A stretch of DNA of 64,000 bases, taken from NCBI GenBank assembly GCA_025084515.1, contig JAJAGP010000883.1:1-64000 (forward strand). The letters run 5' to 3'. The DNA is from Ancistrus triradiatus (taxonomy: Eukaryota; Chordata; Actinopteri; Siluriformes; Loricariidae). Positions 1 to 13,800 of the stretch are shown here, in pieces. The position numbers were made by a program, and so were the translations under genes. Positions within the stretch are counted from its first letter, which is position 1, and every line of letters begins with the position of its first letter. The notes under the pieces are model-generated. The model was not told the DNA's origin and did no database searches. It saw nothing but the letters and a program-made list of their open reading frames with translations.

Positions 1-232
1 TTAGATTATCTCCTAATAACTACGTCCAATCCCAAATTGAGCAAGCCTAGGGCGACAGTGGCAAGGAAAAACTCCCTAGTTCTAGGAAGAAACCTTGGGA
101 GGACCAAGACTCAAAAAGGGACCCAACCTCCTTGGGCGGCGTAGATGATAAATCTAAGAGCGAAACTAAAGTCATGGAGTCAAAGTTCGAATAAAATGTT
201 AAGTATGCACATCGACATTAAGTGGCCCGGGT
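1..232 (-). mobile_element. L2-type LINE 3' fragment
   Basis: This stretch is nearly identical to 27,899-28,131, which lies in the 3' region of an L2-type LINE copy in minus orientation. Homology to the corresponding copy B intron (from about 22,264) resumes right after it, so it is an insertion into the copy A intron. It has no coding content and its left end is outside the window. Confidence 0.7.
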
Positions 233-457
233 AAGGAACACTGTGTGCTCATTTAAATTTGTATTTTCCATACCATTCCAACTTTCTTCTGATTTAGGGT
301 TATAGACAGTCTAACATGTTGAGATTTCAGAGAGATGAGAACCAAAAGCCCTGAAAATGTTCAGGTCCCCATGGTTAGGATTTGGCTTTACAATGAACTA
401 TGAAATGGTGTGTCTGTAATAAATACTGTTTACTGATTTGTTTTCCTGTGCTTATAG

Positions 458-1114
458 CTTACCAAAGGCGCTGCTGTGCCGAGCTCCTTCTACTATGTTT
501 GAATCTCTTGGAGTTAATGAAAGCATGAGCGTCCTGCAAACCATCAGAAACTGCACAGGAATTGATCCAGTGGTAATCAATCAATATGATCAAATCTGTT
601 CTACCTGCTCACTTAGCAGCATGAGATACCCATAATCCTTCTCTTCCCTCAGGTCTCAGCAGTGCTTGTGAAAAAGTTCCCGACTGTAACTGCAGACACC
701 ATTGCAACATTGGGCAGCCAGAGTGTTGGTCTATCCGTGGGTCAGATAAACTCGGCTGACCCTAAGACCATAAATGCTGCACTTTCTACACTCAGTACTG
801 TAAGTGGCTGGGACAAGGGGCAAGCGAATGCCCTCGTGCAGAGCATCGTTAGATCAGGAGTTTCCGTAAGTGTACACTATGTGCTACAATGTTGCTGGGT
901 AGCTTTTTGTGAAACAGCAACATGATGGTGTCTTCATTTACAGATTGCCAGTGGCAACACCCTGGCAAGTCTGGGAACGCTCATTACAGGTGTCCCTGCA
1001 CAAACAATGACCACCATCCCACCCAATGAGCTTCTGATGTTAAACTCAAATCCAACGTTCATCAGCAACATTCAGTCAGCTCCTGTGGTTTTGCAGCAGA
1101 CCTTCGTACGAAAG
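458..1114 (+). CDS. Copy A exons 1-3 in window
   Basis: Three exons (115, 213 and 171 nt). The first starts with the last base of a Ser codon, the other two are in phase 0. They encode a Leu/Ile-rich helical segment beginning [14 protein letters not shown] and including [14 protein letters not shown]. The third exon is fully open here, whereas the copy B counterpart is one base shorter and shifts frame. Introns between exons 1 and 2, and the flank upstream of exon 1, are almost identical to copy B. Confidence 0.75.
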
Positions 1115-1759
1115 GTACAGAAACACACACATGCCATAATATTCTAAACTCTACTCTAAACCTGACTCAAATAGTGAGTCTGTCTGGGTGCTGATGTGAT
1201 ATTTTGTAGTAACTAGTACCAGGGATTTCAGCTGTTTTTTTGAAGAGGAACAGTAACGGTACGGCTGGGAAGCCGGAAGGTAACCGCTAGGGCATTAGAC
1301 GCTAGAGCAGGGTAAGGTTTCTTTGTCCGTGTCCCCTACGCTGCATCATGGCCCCGCCGGAGCCCTTCGGGGCTTTAGATTCACTGCTGTGGTGGCTGGA
1401 GCACCTCCCTCTTATCCCGTCGCCATTCCCGCTTCTTTAATTTGTGTTTAAGTTTCCTCGGCGCTTGAGTGGAATGCAGGTGCCTCGCTCGTGCTTTAAT
1501 TATTTGGAACATTGCGTCTCCTTTCAGGCCCGTTCCGCTTTTCCACGTCCATGTCATACTGCTCATGTGCGGTACTGAGGCCAGCACCTCTTACGCTGAA
1601 GCCTGTACCTCACGCATGCATGCGTAGAACCGTGACTCGCTTCGGGAGCGGCAAGTCTTGCGTCACAGCGCGTCATCACTTTCTTTTTCTACTGAGCTGC
1701 CGGTTGAGCACATGCGCAGAGACAGAGAGAGAGACAGAGAGAGAGACAGAGAGAGAGAC

Positions 1760-1816
<57 letters not shown>

Positions 1817-4800
1817 AAGAGAGAGACATATCGATCGTTCTTTTCCTTATCTGAGCGATTTCTTTCACGTTTGCCACACTTTCCCTTATTTAAGCACAGT
1901 TAGTGGCTATCGTGTTTAATCTATCCATTCACCGTTTTCGCTATTTTTGAGCTCGTTCTAGGCGGGGCTTTTTCAGTTAAGGTTAAACCCTCTTTTGTGT
2001 ACACATCATGTGTAGTCCTGCTGTGGACTCGCGGTTAAAGTCACGGGCTCTGATGCTGTCGTTCAGGGTTCGATTCCACGCTGTGCCATTGTTGGCACAG
2101 TGTTCATTATTTAGCACACTCTCTTTTTGAATATATTTAAATCATGATTTTGGTTCACTAATTCCATTTGGAGCTAACTGCAATTTGGGTCCTAACTGCA
2201 ATTTGGGTTCTTTCTTTTAGGGTTCACTTTATTCCATCTTGGTGAACCCACAAAATCCAGACCCCAGAATGAGTAGGTAGAGTGAGATGAACCATAGGTG
2301 AGACTGGAAAAAAAAGCTCTGAACGGTTGAAGAGCTGAACTGTCTTTGCCTAGCCGAATACAAATAAAATCTGTAGCAGATTATGGATTTGCTTTCAAAA
2401 TACTTAATTTTAATGGAAGAATGGGGAACTACCAGATTCCTTAATGACTGGAGAATCAAGGAAAACCAGTTATATTGTAAACAATATGAACAACCTATGA
2501 ACAAACAATAAAACATCCTTAATCTCTTGGCAACATAGAAGGTATTATGCCAATCCTTTTGATAACGACTTGTTTTAAAAATGGGTGTAGATGTTTTTTT
2601 TTATACCCATGCCCTCTGAGTAGTTAGCAAAACAATGCAGAAGAGCATCCTGATCTGAAGTTCTACTACCGCCCTTTCTTCCAGATTGTCTCTGTAGATG
2701 CAGCCAAAGTTATAACGAATGTTCCAGATGCCCTGGTGTCATTTATCCCACCTGTTCTACTGACAACGGAAACTGTTAACGTTAGCGTCATTAATAAGAA
2801 GAGCTGGAACCCTGACCAGGTGAGAGAGACCAGTGTGACCAACACTCATCATTTCCTGATGCTACTGTGGAAAAACATCAGTTTAATGAGATATTTTCCC
2901 ATTCCTAGGCTCGCTTGTTGTTTGGTTCTGTGGCCAGTGCAGACACAGATGCAGAAGAGTGAGTAAAACAGAGATTAGTTTAATTTTCAATTACATTTTA
3001 CTGACATTGGCAGTTTTCAAGCACGCTGGTCTACCATGACGCACAGCCAGAAAACAATTGCTTAATAATTTTTGTCCCCACAGTCTATCGGAATCTGTAC
3101 TTCAGGGCTTCACCTGCAGCTCAGTTCAGACTCTCTCCCAAGCTAAAGTCAAAAATCTGGTGAAAGCCTGTAGACCACGTGATGGAAGAAAGAAGGTCGT
3201 CCTGAAAGAGTCTCAGGTACGTTGTTTGAGGTGGTGCAGTTGTACCTACCCATCTACCATTGAGGGTGGGGACTTTCAACATGCCATATTTCGTGATCCT
3301 CTCTTAATGGATGTCTGGTGTAACTCCGTGTTTTGTGTTCCAGCTGACCTGCATGTACAACTATGTGAAGGACAACACGTCTTTGAGCCTCAGTGAGGTT
3401 CCTTCTGACATGCTGCTGTACTTCAGGTGTGTAAACTAGGAGAAGTCAGACCTTATTGTCCCAGCTCCCTAAAGCTGCCCATCTTGTGAATTATCACTTG
3501 TAGTTTAATTTGCTGAGGTATCATTTTGTTTATCACATCACACCACGCAACTACTACTTCTTACTTCTCAAATATTAAAATATACTACTAATTTCATCTT
3601 TTATGATCAGGTTTTTGCCATTTGTTGGTTAATTTCTTGTATTTTCTTTGTGTTCCAGCTATGACAAAGTGCCGAAAGCGTCCTGCAGGTCCTACTTCAC
3701 TACAATGGGAGTAGCAGATTTCTCTGTCCTTTCCAGTGTCCTCAACACCAAGACCATCCTGTTCAACAATGCACAGAGCTGCCTGGTAACAAACACATGC
3801 ATGCATCACTGTACCACACAAACACAAATACATATATTTGGTTTCTTTACAGAAGGAGGAGTCAGTGGGTGAGTTTAAATTTAATTTTCAAAGGTGTAAC
3901 ACGTTTATTAAATGTAAGGAATGCAAAATCACAGGAATAACTAAATAATTCCAGAACCTGGAAATGCCCAACGGAGCATGTGAAAGTTGTTAGTGCCTTT
4001 TTGTACTGGATATAAAGGGGGAATAGCTACAGTTGCATGGTTTACATCAGCATGGTTCTGCATAAAATGTTTTACTCTCCTCCACCCATGGACGGTAGTA
4101 CCATCTGAAGCATTTAGGGAAGGAATGCAGGTTCGATCACATGTCTAAGGGCTGGTTCTTGGGTTTGGACGCTGAGAACATTTGGGTTCTATGGTGTGTT
4201 TTATAAAGTAGGACTAAGTTGTATACAAATTAAATAAATAATTCATCATATTTTCTGGGAATAAAACACCTTTGAAGTCAAATTCGTAGTAAATGCTAAG
4301 GGTATTTTGGCATTACTAAACCATTCGCACCTTAAACTATAACATTTATCTTTTCTGTTGACCTGGTTCCCTGTTCCACCTCGTGATCTTCTTGCATGGT
4401 GTTTATTCTGCTATAGGGTATATTGAGTTACAGTCTGACCAAGGATCACGTGGATGTTCTGGGTAATATGACCTGCACACTGGATGCAGCCTACATCCAG
4501 AACTCCGACCCGTCCATTGTGGATAAGATGCTGAATTGTCCAGATCTTTCTGATACACAGAGCACCGCTGTACAGTCGCTGCTTTCAGGTGGAAACACCT
4601 CTTTTGGGTGAGTGAGACCATCTACTCCATACATGTCCTTTATGGACAGTGTAAATACAAGTGTTTTTAGGAAACAGAGCTGCTTCTGTGCCTTCCTCAC
4701 TTGAAAAGTGTTGCTGACGTGGTCAATGTGAGGACCTGAGAGGAATTTAGAACTGGACACTACTCCACCGTTTATGTGGAGTAGACTTTTTGAAAGTTTT

Positions 4801-7800
4801 TGTAACTTTAACATGGTGACCATGTTGTTGGACCAGTTTGTCACTCCACTGCTCCAGAGTCCGATTTCAGAATGGCTTTGCAACCTGTTGAGGTAGACCT
4901 CTCCGTCTCCTCACAGGTTCTTTTTGACCCTTCGGGAATAAGCACTCAAGAACGACAGAAGTTTGAGGTCCATTCTTTATTCAGATCTGGGGAAGTCTTA
5001 CACAAAGAGTTCCGAAATACAGCATCAAACAGGCTCCTTTTAAACCCTACAAGTTTCACTTCCTCGTTATTCTGCCTATGAAAAACCTATGAAAAACATA
5101 TTGTCTTGGTTTCATTTTCCTTTTAGTTTGAGGCTATTATATGGAGATTGCATACAACCACAGCTAGCTTTGCATTCGTCTTTGAAAATGCATTGTTTTC
5201 TTCACTTCTGCAGCTGGTTTAAGATGTTATATCCAATTGATTACATTATTCCTTAAAAATAAGCTCAGAGAAACTTGCATATCATGCCTCACATACTGCC
5301 CATTACTGATACATGAGCTTTTAATTGACAGACTAGGGACTGGGCTGGCAATTATCTTACTAGCATACACCACCACATTATTTATTGAAGTTCCTGAAGA
5401 TTTCCTGCTGATTTAAAGAGAAAGTAGTAATAAAAACAGATGTACAAGTCAAGATCAAGAGGACCGAAGCCCAGTTCAGCCAGACCACCCACTCAACACT
5501 CCTGGCTAACGGACAAGGCAGGCAGGCCAAACATGACTCCAGACTCTGGCCCTAGTAACCCGAGCCATGCATCCTGGTCTAAATCTAGTCAAAAGCCTGC
5601 GTAAATAAGTATGTCTTTAGCCTAGACTTAAAATTTTGGAAAGTGTCTGAGTCTCGAACGAAAGTGGGTAGTTTATTCCATAGTTGGGTGGCCATGTATG
5701 AGAAAGCCTTTCCCCCGAAGTAGACGAGCTGGATTGTAAAACTCTAAGAGTTCACTCAGATAATGTGGGGCCAGGCCATGTAGAGCTTTATAAGTTATAA
5801 GAAGTATTTTGTAATCATTGCAGAATTTAACTGGTAACCAGTGCAGTGATGATAGAACAGGAGTGATACGATCAATTTTCTAGTTCAAGTTAGCACACGG
5901 GCGGCTGCATTCTGAACTAATTGAAGTTTATTTATAGATTTACTAGAGCATCCAATAAGTAAGGTGTTACAGTAATCCAATCTTGAGGTTATAAACACAT
6001 GAACCAGTTTCTCTGCATCATTAAAAGAGAGGATATTTCTAAGTTTAGCGATATTATGTAATTGAAAGAAAGCAATTTGAGTGATGCTGCTAATGTGTGC
6101 TTCAAAGGAGAGATCTGAATCAAATATGACACCTACGTTTTTTACAGATGGACTGGTCAATACTGGACAGCCATCTAGATTTAGAATAGATGTAGCCAAC
6201 CTGTCTCTCACAGCCTTGGGTCCCACTAATAAAACCTCAGTTTTAAGTAAGAGAAAATTAAATGACATCCAATCTTTTATTTCCTTTACACAGTTCTCAA
6301 TTTTGTTGATTGAAAGGTTGTCATTTGGTTTGGCCGATATGTACAGCTGTGCATCATTTGCATAGCAGTGGAAATTAATGCCATGTTTACGAATAACTGA
6401 GCCTAGTGGCAGCATGTACAGAGAGAATAAAAGCGGGCCAAGCACTGACCCTTGAGGCATGCCATGCTTCACTTTTGAGAGCTTATACCTTAGATTATTT
6501 ATATGAACAAACTGGTACCGGTCGATTAAGTATTATTTAAGATTTAAACGAAGAAAGTGTCAATTCCTTAACAGGGATGTTAACAGGAATGAACAGGCAA
6601 TAACTCAGAATTGAGATCTGGAAACAAAAACTAGCATGGGAGCCAAAACCGAAAATGGAACGCAATTGAACCGAGGTAAACACAGTGAAATAAAACCTGG
6701 GGTGGTAGCTGAATTAAAACAGCAGCACAAGAAAAACAAACCGTTAGCCGACTCTAGGCTAATGGGCTGGGCTAGAGTTCGCAGTCCAGTAATAACACAG
6801 ACCCGGTCGCAAACAGGAAAGTCTCTGGGCAGCGGCGTCGCAAACACAAGTAATCCAGAGGTTAGTCCATAAATCAAACACACAAAAATAAATCCCACAG
6901 GCTGGCATGGCGTGGCATGGCATGGCTTAGAACTCATACCGCTAGCGTAGCATAGCATAGACAAAGAACGAGGCTTGGCATGAAACGAGAACTCGCAACC
7001 ATAACGTTCGCAAAACGCGAAGTAATGCTACCGCGACGCGACTGGGGAAACAAGGAGCTTATATACAAACTCCCCAACCGCACGCGGCAGCAATTAACAA
7101 AACAAAACCAATGAAAACATCCAACGCCAACGCGATTCAGCTGGCATACATCAGGGCATGGCCATCATGGATCCCATGGTGAATTGTGGGTAATGTAGTC
7201 CGCGCCCACAATCGCCACAAAACAATACAGAAAACTGGGAGCAGGGCACGGATCCAAACAATACCCCCCCCAAGGAGTCCATCCTCGGTGCATGAGGGGT
7301 GCATGCACAGGTCCGGAGGTTTCCTCTTGGGGCGAAGTCACCTGACACGGGTGGGTGGTGGGAGGCTGGTCTGGACCGATGGCAAGGTGGGTCCCTCGGG
7401 GGTCCTGGGGGCGGACATGGTGGTGGACGTAGAGCTCTGGATGACCCCTGCGGAACTGCGGACCTCTGGACAAGCCCCACTGGAAATGTGGGCCTCTGGA
7501 ACAGCCCCACTGGAACTGCGGGCCTCCCGGGAGACCTCTCTGGAACACTGGACCTCCGGGAAATTCCCTCTGGAAATCGGGACCTCTGGGAAGGCCTCTC
7601 GGAACTTGATGGCCTCTGGGAAGGCCTCTCGGGACTTGACGGCCTCTGAGAAGGCCTCTTGGGACTTGATGGCCTCTGGGAAGGCCTCTCGGGACTTGAC
7701 GGCCTCTGGGAAGGCCTCTCGGGACTTGACGGCCCCCGCGACAGCCTCTCTTGACTTTACAGCCCCCGGGATGGCCTGGCGGGACTTGACGGCCCCCGGG

Positions 7801-10800
7801 ACAGCCATACTGGACTTGACGGAGCAGCAGGCTGACAACCTCGGTGCAGGCACAGGAGCTGACGACTTGGGTGCTGGCAGAGGTGCTGACGACCTCGGCG
7901 CGGGCACAGGAGCTGATGACCTCGGCGCTGGCACAGGAGCTGAAGATGTCGGCGCAGGCACAGGCGGACGACCGCGGCACAGGCAAAGAGGTGGGCGACC
8001 ACTGCACAGGCACAAGGGTGGACGACCGCGGTGCTGGCACAGGGGCAGACGCTACTGCCCGTGAGGTGGAGGTCGGGGCGACGTGCCCAGCCACGAAACT
8101 AGGAGACACCGCGTTCCCGGACACACCACTACATGGCGCTTCTACCTGACTGCGGGGCGCAGTGACGGGGCTAGGTATGACTCTGGGCTCAAGGGCCAAA
8201 TGAGTATGCGCGTGGGAATCGGACACAGGCTTGACGAGACAGGGCGCAAGGCTGGAAGGTGCTGGTGACTAGGACTAGCAGGCTCAGTGGTGAGGTTAAT
8301 TGGCACAGTGAACTCTGAGACAGGGCTAGCACGCGCACAAAAGGGGCTAAGCAATGCTAACGGCTCATTAACAGGGCTAAACCGTGTGGTGGGCTCAGAA
8401 AAGAGGCTAGCTAAGCCTGATGCCGAATTGCGTGGTGCTAGCAGCTCATTTGTGAGGCTGAGAGGTGCAGGAGGCCTGTAAAAGGGGCTAGCGGGCTTGG
8501 GACACCAGTTGAGCGGTGCTGGCGGCTCATATACTGAACTGCAAGGTCTCCAGGAGCGGCAGGATGTTGCGTATGGCCTCCTCGCTGAACGAACACCGGT
8601 GGGTGAGGGTGTGCTCTGGGGGGGTCCCAAGAGTGAGGCAGGTCCTCTAGAAAGTCCCCGGAGGGGGCACGCCCTGGGCGGGCCTGGTCCTGGTACTAGA
8701 CCGAATTCCCCGATGACCTGCGGGCTAGGGACTGCGGGGGAACCTGGGACCTGCCGTCTGTGGGTCTTGCGGCAGCATTCTGTCAGGGCTGTGAGGTCAG
8801 AAGCAGACGAGATTGCAGGTCCCAGTTGGACAAAAATAAAGCATATTTATTGTCCACAAAAATGCCAGGTACCAAACAACAAAGACAGAGAACTAAATGA
8901 ACAGGCAATAACTCAGATTTGAGATCTGGAAACAAAACCTCGCATGGGAGCCGAAACCATTAGTCGACTCTAGGCTAATGGGCCGGGCTAGAGTTTGCAG
9001 TCCAGTAATAACACAGACCCGGTCGCAAAAAGGGAAAGTCTCTGGGCGGCGGCGGCGCAAACACAAGTAATCCAGAGGTTAGTCCATAAATCAGACACAC
9101 AAAAATAATTCCTACTGGCTGGCGTGGCATGGCGTGGCGCAGCTTAGAGCGTGTAGCGCTAGCGTAGCATAGCATAGACAAAGAACAAGGCTTGGCATGA
9201 AACGAGAACTCGCAACCATAACGTTCGCAAAACGCAAAGTAATGCTACCGTGACACGACTGGAGAAACAGGGGAGTTTGCATACAAACTCCCCAGCCGCG
9301 CCCAGCATCAATTAACAAATCAAAACCAATGAAAATGTCTGACGGCAACACGATTCAGCTGGCGTACATCAGGGCGCGGCCATCATGGATCCTGCAGCGA
9401 ATTGTGGGTAATGTAGTCCGCACCCACAATCGCCGCAAAACAAACCAAAAGAATACTGGGGGCAGGGCACGGATCCTAATAGTGTTGCATATGGAAGGTT
9501 GCTGAATAGTAGCACGCATATGAACTGCCAGACCGCAGTAAAAACAAAGGTTCTCCGGGCTCAGTCTAGCCTGACTGATGTCCATAGGATCAGTAGCAGA
9601 TCCCTCACTATGTGAGGATGACTCCCTGGAAGTCTGCAGACAGTGACGATATTTCTCTCCAAGTACTTGATCCAACTTGATAGCAGTCAGAATAAATTGA
9701 TTCAGGGAAGAAAAATGGCCTCGGCAGGCCATTACTCCTTGTAAGTCCTTTCTCAGCCCTCTCCGAAATACTGTCCGAAGCACAGGTTTGCTCCATCCGC
9801 TCCTGGCAGCTAAAGTGCGAAATTCCAATGCATAGTTGGCCGCAGAACGGCCCCTTTGTCGGATTTCGCAAAGTAGATTCCCAACATCTCTTTCCACACA
9901 CGGGTGATCAAACACCATCTTAAACACAGCATAGAATTGATTACAATCCTGCAGTGAAGCATCTTGTGCCTATAGTGCGGTAGCCCAAAGTTTAACTTTA
10001 CCCGGGATATCACAAAGTGGATCTTGACCACGTCTGAACAAAATTGTTCGAGATTACGTTCAAGGTAGAGGCTACACTGCATCATAAAACTTTAACAAAA
10101 TGCTCGGAAATGTACTGCATGGTAAATACAACACTTCGCAACGAGTAACAAATAAACATGGTTTACAAAGATGGCCATGAGTCGTGTGAGCAACCAATAA
10201 TTAATACTTGGGTGAGAGCGACCTCTGCAGGTGTGGAGGGGAACTAGCAGCCTCAGCTGTAACAGACTGGATCAGTTGTTTGTCTCTATGGATAAGAGAA
10301 CCTGCTAAATGACTAAATGCAAGTGGAAATATAGAGTCTCATAGATGTTTCTGTTTCATCAAACAGTGACCCCTCTACATGGAACCAGCAGACATTGCTG
10401 ACGATGGGCAATCTACCTCTATACTTCAAACGAGATATCTGGGGCAAAATTTCGACTGTATGTAAAATAGTTCTGTACATGTACTGCACATGCTGGTGTG
10501 GCTTGTAATTAATTTTGTGTGTTTGTGTCATTAAAGAGCATCAAAAAGACATTTTTGAAGTATTTCCTTCCAGTCCAGAGGAGCCAGAAGACGTCAGTAC
10601 AGAAGCTAAAAGCATTCTTCACTGAATGCAACTCGAACTTCAGACTCAAGCGTTCTATTGGTATCAGAACATTCCTTTCGAAACACACTGACATGCTAGG
10701 TTTTGTCTGTTCCACATTGAAGTTATAAATATTTAGATGCAGGTTTAGGCTTATTTACTTGTTTTCCTTACAGGGTGCACTACAGAAAACATCACAGCAA

Positions 10801-13800
10801 CAAAAATCGCTGATGAATCATTCCCTATGGGCTATGACACTGCCCAGTTTGAGGCCTGTCTGGACAACACCGTCCTAAAGGACAATCTGGCATCCATCAC
10901 TACTAAAGTGGTGGACTCCAGCTTGCAAGCTGTCATTCTGAGCAAATTAAACCAGGTCAGTCTTAGCTGTATTTAACTGTGTTGTTTCTTGGATGGTGTG
11001 TTACATGGTAGGTACTAAGAGCTGTTTGATTTGCACATGTTGTAGATTTACCCATCAGGCCTTAATGACAGTGTGGTGCAGCTTCTGGGATCTACATCTC
11101 GTGAGGCGTCAATTGATGACATCAACAAGTGGAACATTACCACGATTGACACATTGTCCTCTTTGATGGAGTCAAAGTATGGAGCCTGGGAAGCAAATAA
11201 GGTACAGGATATAAGAACATGGATCAGGATCCTGAGCAGTTGAGGACAGTGGTCTGGAGCATTGTTTTTTTTTCCTAAAATGAGCATTTTGTATGTTTTG
11301 TAGAGTAAAGCTGTGATCACCAGGTATCTGATCGTGGCGGGAAACACGCTGGGAACTCCTGAACTTGACGCAATCGGTTCCAACCTCTGTTCTCTGGACG
11401 CTAGCATACTGAGTAACATCACTTCTGACAGCCTGAAGTAAGTTCTCACACATACACATGTACACCAATGAGCCAAAACAAAATGAATATTAAGCTAAAA
11501 ACATTGATGATAACGCGACTAAGTGCACGCTAAGGTGTGGGATATATTAATGGATATGTGTATAGTAAACATGTTGAATGTGGGAGAAAATGGGCAGGTG
11601 TAAAGTCTTGAGTGACCAAGTTGTTATTGCCAGACTAATGGATAGGATCATCACCCCTTCTGTGTCTCTGCTGAGCTAATGAGGAGAGAGCTGGGAAAAT
11701 ACCACAACTACATCTAGGCATTTAGCAGATGCCCTTATCCAGAGCGACTCACAACTAATACAGTTTTTTTTTTCAATTGCAACTGTTACAGTCATAGCTT
11801 GGCAGAGATTTGAACCCTAGACCTTCTTGTCCATAGTCCAGTACCTTACCCACTAGGCTACCACAGTCCCTGCATAGGCATGTTTATGGTGCCAGATTGA
11901 ATCATCCCCATGGTACTGAAAATTTGCCACCCAGATGAGTCGGGTGCTATAGTACCACTTTTCAATAAGTTCCAGAAAGTTCCTCAGCTATGGAAGACAT
12001 CCATCCATATATCTGCCTCTCCACACATCCTGACTGTTTGCACCTGAACATCTGGATTTTGGTTTTCTCTCTGCAGGAATGCAAACGCTCTGGAATTAAC
12101 TTCATGCACATTTGAGCAGAAAGCTGCCCTGTACTCCATCGTCAAGATGGCCTTCAGCTCTTCCACCACCAAGGCCAACAGCTACTTCTCACTCATCAGT
12201 CCGTACCTGGGTAAGGAGCTCATTCATACACACTTACACATGATGACATGGCCAATGTGTTACCATCTTAATAAAACATCGGCATGTGCAGGTGGAGCTC
12301 CTTTGGCAGACATACAAACACTTTCTACACAACACATCAGCATGGACATGACCACCTTCCTTACTCTGAACCCCAGTGTGGTGACGGTACGAAGATGAGC
12401 TGGCATATTTTGGGAATTTGATTTAAAAATAATAATGGTAATGTGAGTCTTTGTGTTCTTCTCAGGCTCTGAACGTGAGTACGGTGAAAGGTCTGCTGGG
12501 GGTGAACCTCCCTGATCTGAAAATCTATGAGAACACCACACTGGTCCAGTCCTGGGTGGCTCTTCAGTTCCAGTCTGACTTGAACACCCTGAACATCGGC
12601 CTGGTCGGAGGCAAAGCAGCTGTGACCACCACAGCACCTCCCACTACCAGCTCCATAGCATCTCCCATCACCACCACCCCCACTACTAGTAAGTTCTCTA
12701 AAAGCAATATTTTACTTTCACTAATGTGCTTCCCCATCATAACTGTAGAAATGTTCTGCAATGATACATTTGTAATTTATTATGGTAGTAAATTACTTAA
12801 GTCATTCCAGTATTTCTTTCCATTCCATTATAAAAGGCTCATGACAGATGTATGCCCCCTATATACACTGCGCACCAGGTAATCTATATTTCAGATTGGT
12901 AATGTAACACAGTCATGAACATCCAAGAAGTTGAATCTGTTCATCTGGACATAGATTTTGTTGGAGAAACGTTTCGTCACTCATCTAAGTGACTTCTTCA
13001 GTCTCAGCAGTTGGAATCCTTCCCCAATCTTATATACAGCACGTTGCATAACGACTGGTACCAGCACCATTGCATAACAATGGGACCGGTGATCAGTTTA
13101 ATATGCAGATTATCATAGCCATTAACGACAATGGCCATGTGTGCCATTCACACAGGATTGGGGAAGGGCTGCAATGGCTCCATTGTAAGATGGTGAGAGG
13201 TGTACTCTGACACCCCCTCCTCGGTTCAGGGATGGACGTTCCTTTTTTACAAAAATGGCTTCTTTTACTCTGTGTTCAAACCATCGTTCCTCCCTATCAA
13301 GGATCTGCACGTCTTCATCCTTGAAAGAGTGGCCACTGGCCTGTAGGTGGGTGTAAACCACCTGCCACTGTTGGGTCCTTGAGCAAGACCCTTAACATAC
13401 AATTACTTGGATTGTAAGATTGTACCAATTGTAAGTCGCTCTGGATAAGGGCGTCTGCTAAATGTTGTAAATGTAAACCGCAGAGTCCTGACCTGATGAG
13501 GTAGCTCTTCTATGTTGTGCCATCCGTTTCACCAGTGGCTGTTTGGTTTCCCTGATGTACAATTCCCGGCAATCCTCCCGGCACTTAACAGCGTACACTA
13601 CATTACTCTGTTTGTGCTGGGGGACCAGTTTCTGGCATAGGTGTTTTTTGGGGTTTGAAAGCCACTGAGACGCGGTGTTTTGGCAAATATGCGTCTCATT
13701 GTTCCGATGTTTCCTGCCACATATGGAATCACCCACTGGTTTAACGCTTAGACTGCGGTTGTTGTTCTCCTCTCGTCGATCTGCTCGATCTGCTGGAGCA

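Larger units (their letters stand above)
1210..2640. repeat. Insertion in copy A intron absent from copy B
   Basis: The copy B intron at this place is only about 113 bp, whereas here it is about 1.57 kb. The extra DNA holds a GC-rich stretch (1250-1680), a purine microsatellite, a tRNA-like segment (about 2020-2095) and an AT-rich piece (about 2160-2510). Part of the last, near 2420-2490, resembles 53,090-53,165 in the NLR gene, so it is dispersed repeat DNA. I could not assign it to a family. The ORFs across the (GA)n tract are repeat artefacts. Confidence 0.5.

Noticed and set aside
438..635. 65-residue ORF starting [10 protein letters not shown]
   Set aside because: Its first seven residues are intron; the acceptor at 456-457 defines the exon start.
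1381..1919. Overlapping ORFs on both strands with RE-rich or SL-rich protein
   Set aside because: They exist only because the (GA)n microsatellite lacks stops in all frames.
2020..2095. Functional tRNA gene
   Set aside because: B box is good but the A box is weak and no stable cloverleaf is evident; kept only as a tRNA-like segment.
7151..8268. Many long overlapping ORFs on both strands
   Set aside because: The 30-bp tandem repeat is a multiple of three and keeps every frame open. Only the minus frame is listed, as part of the LTR element, not as a host gene.
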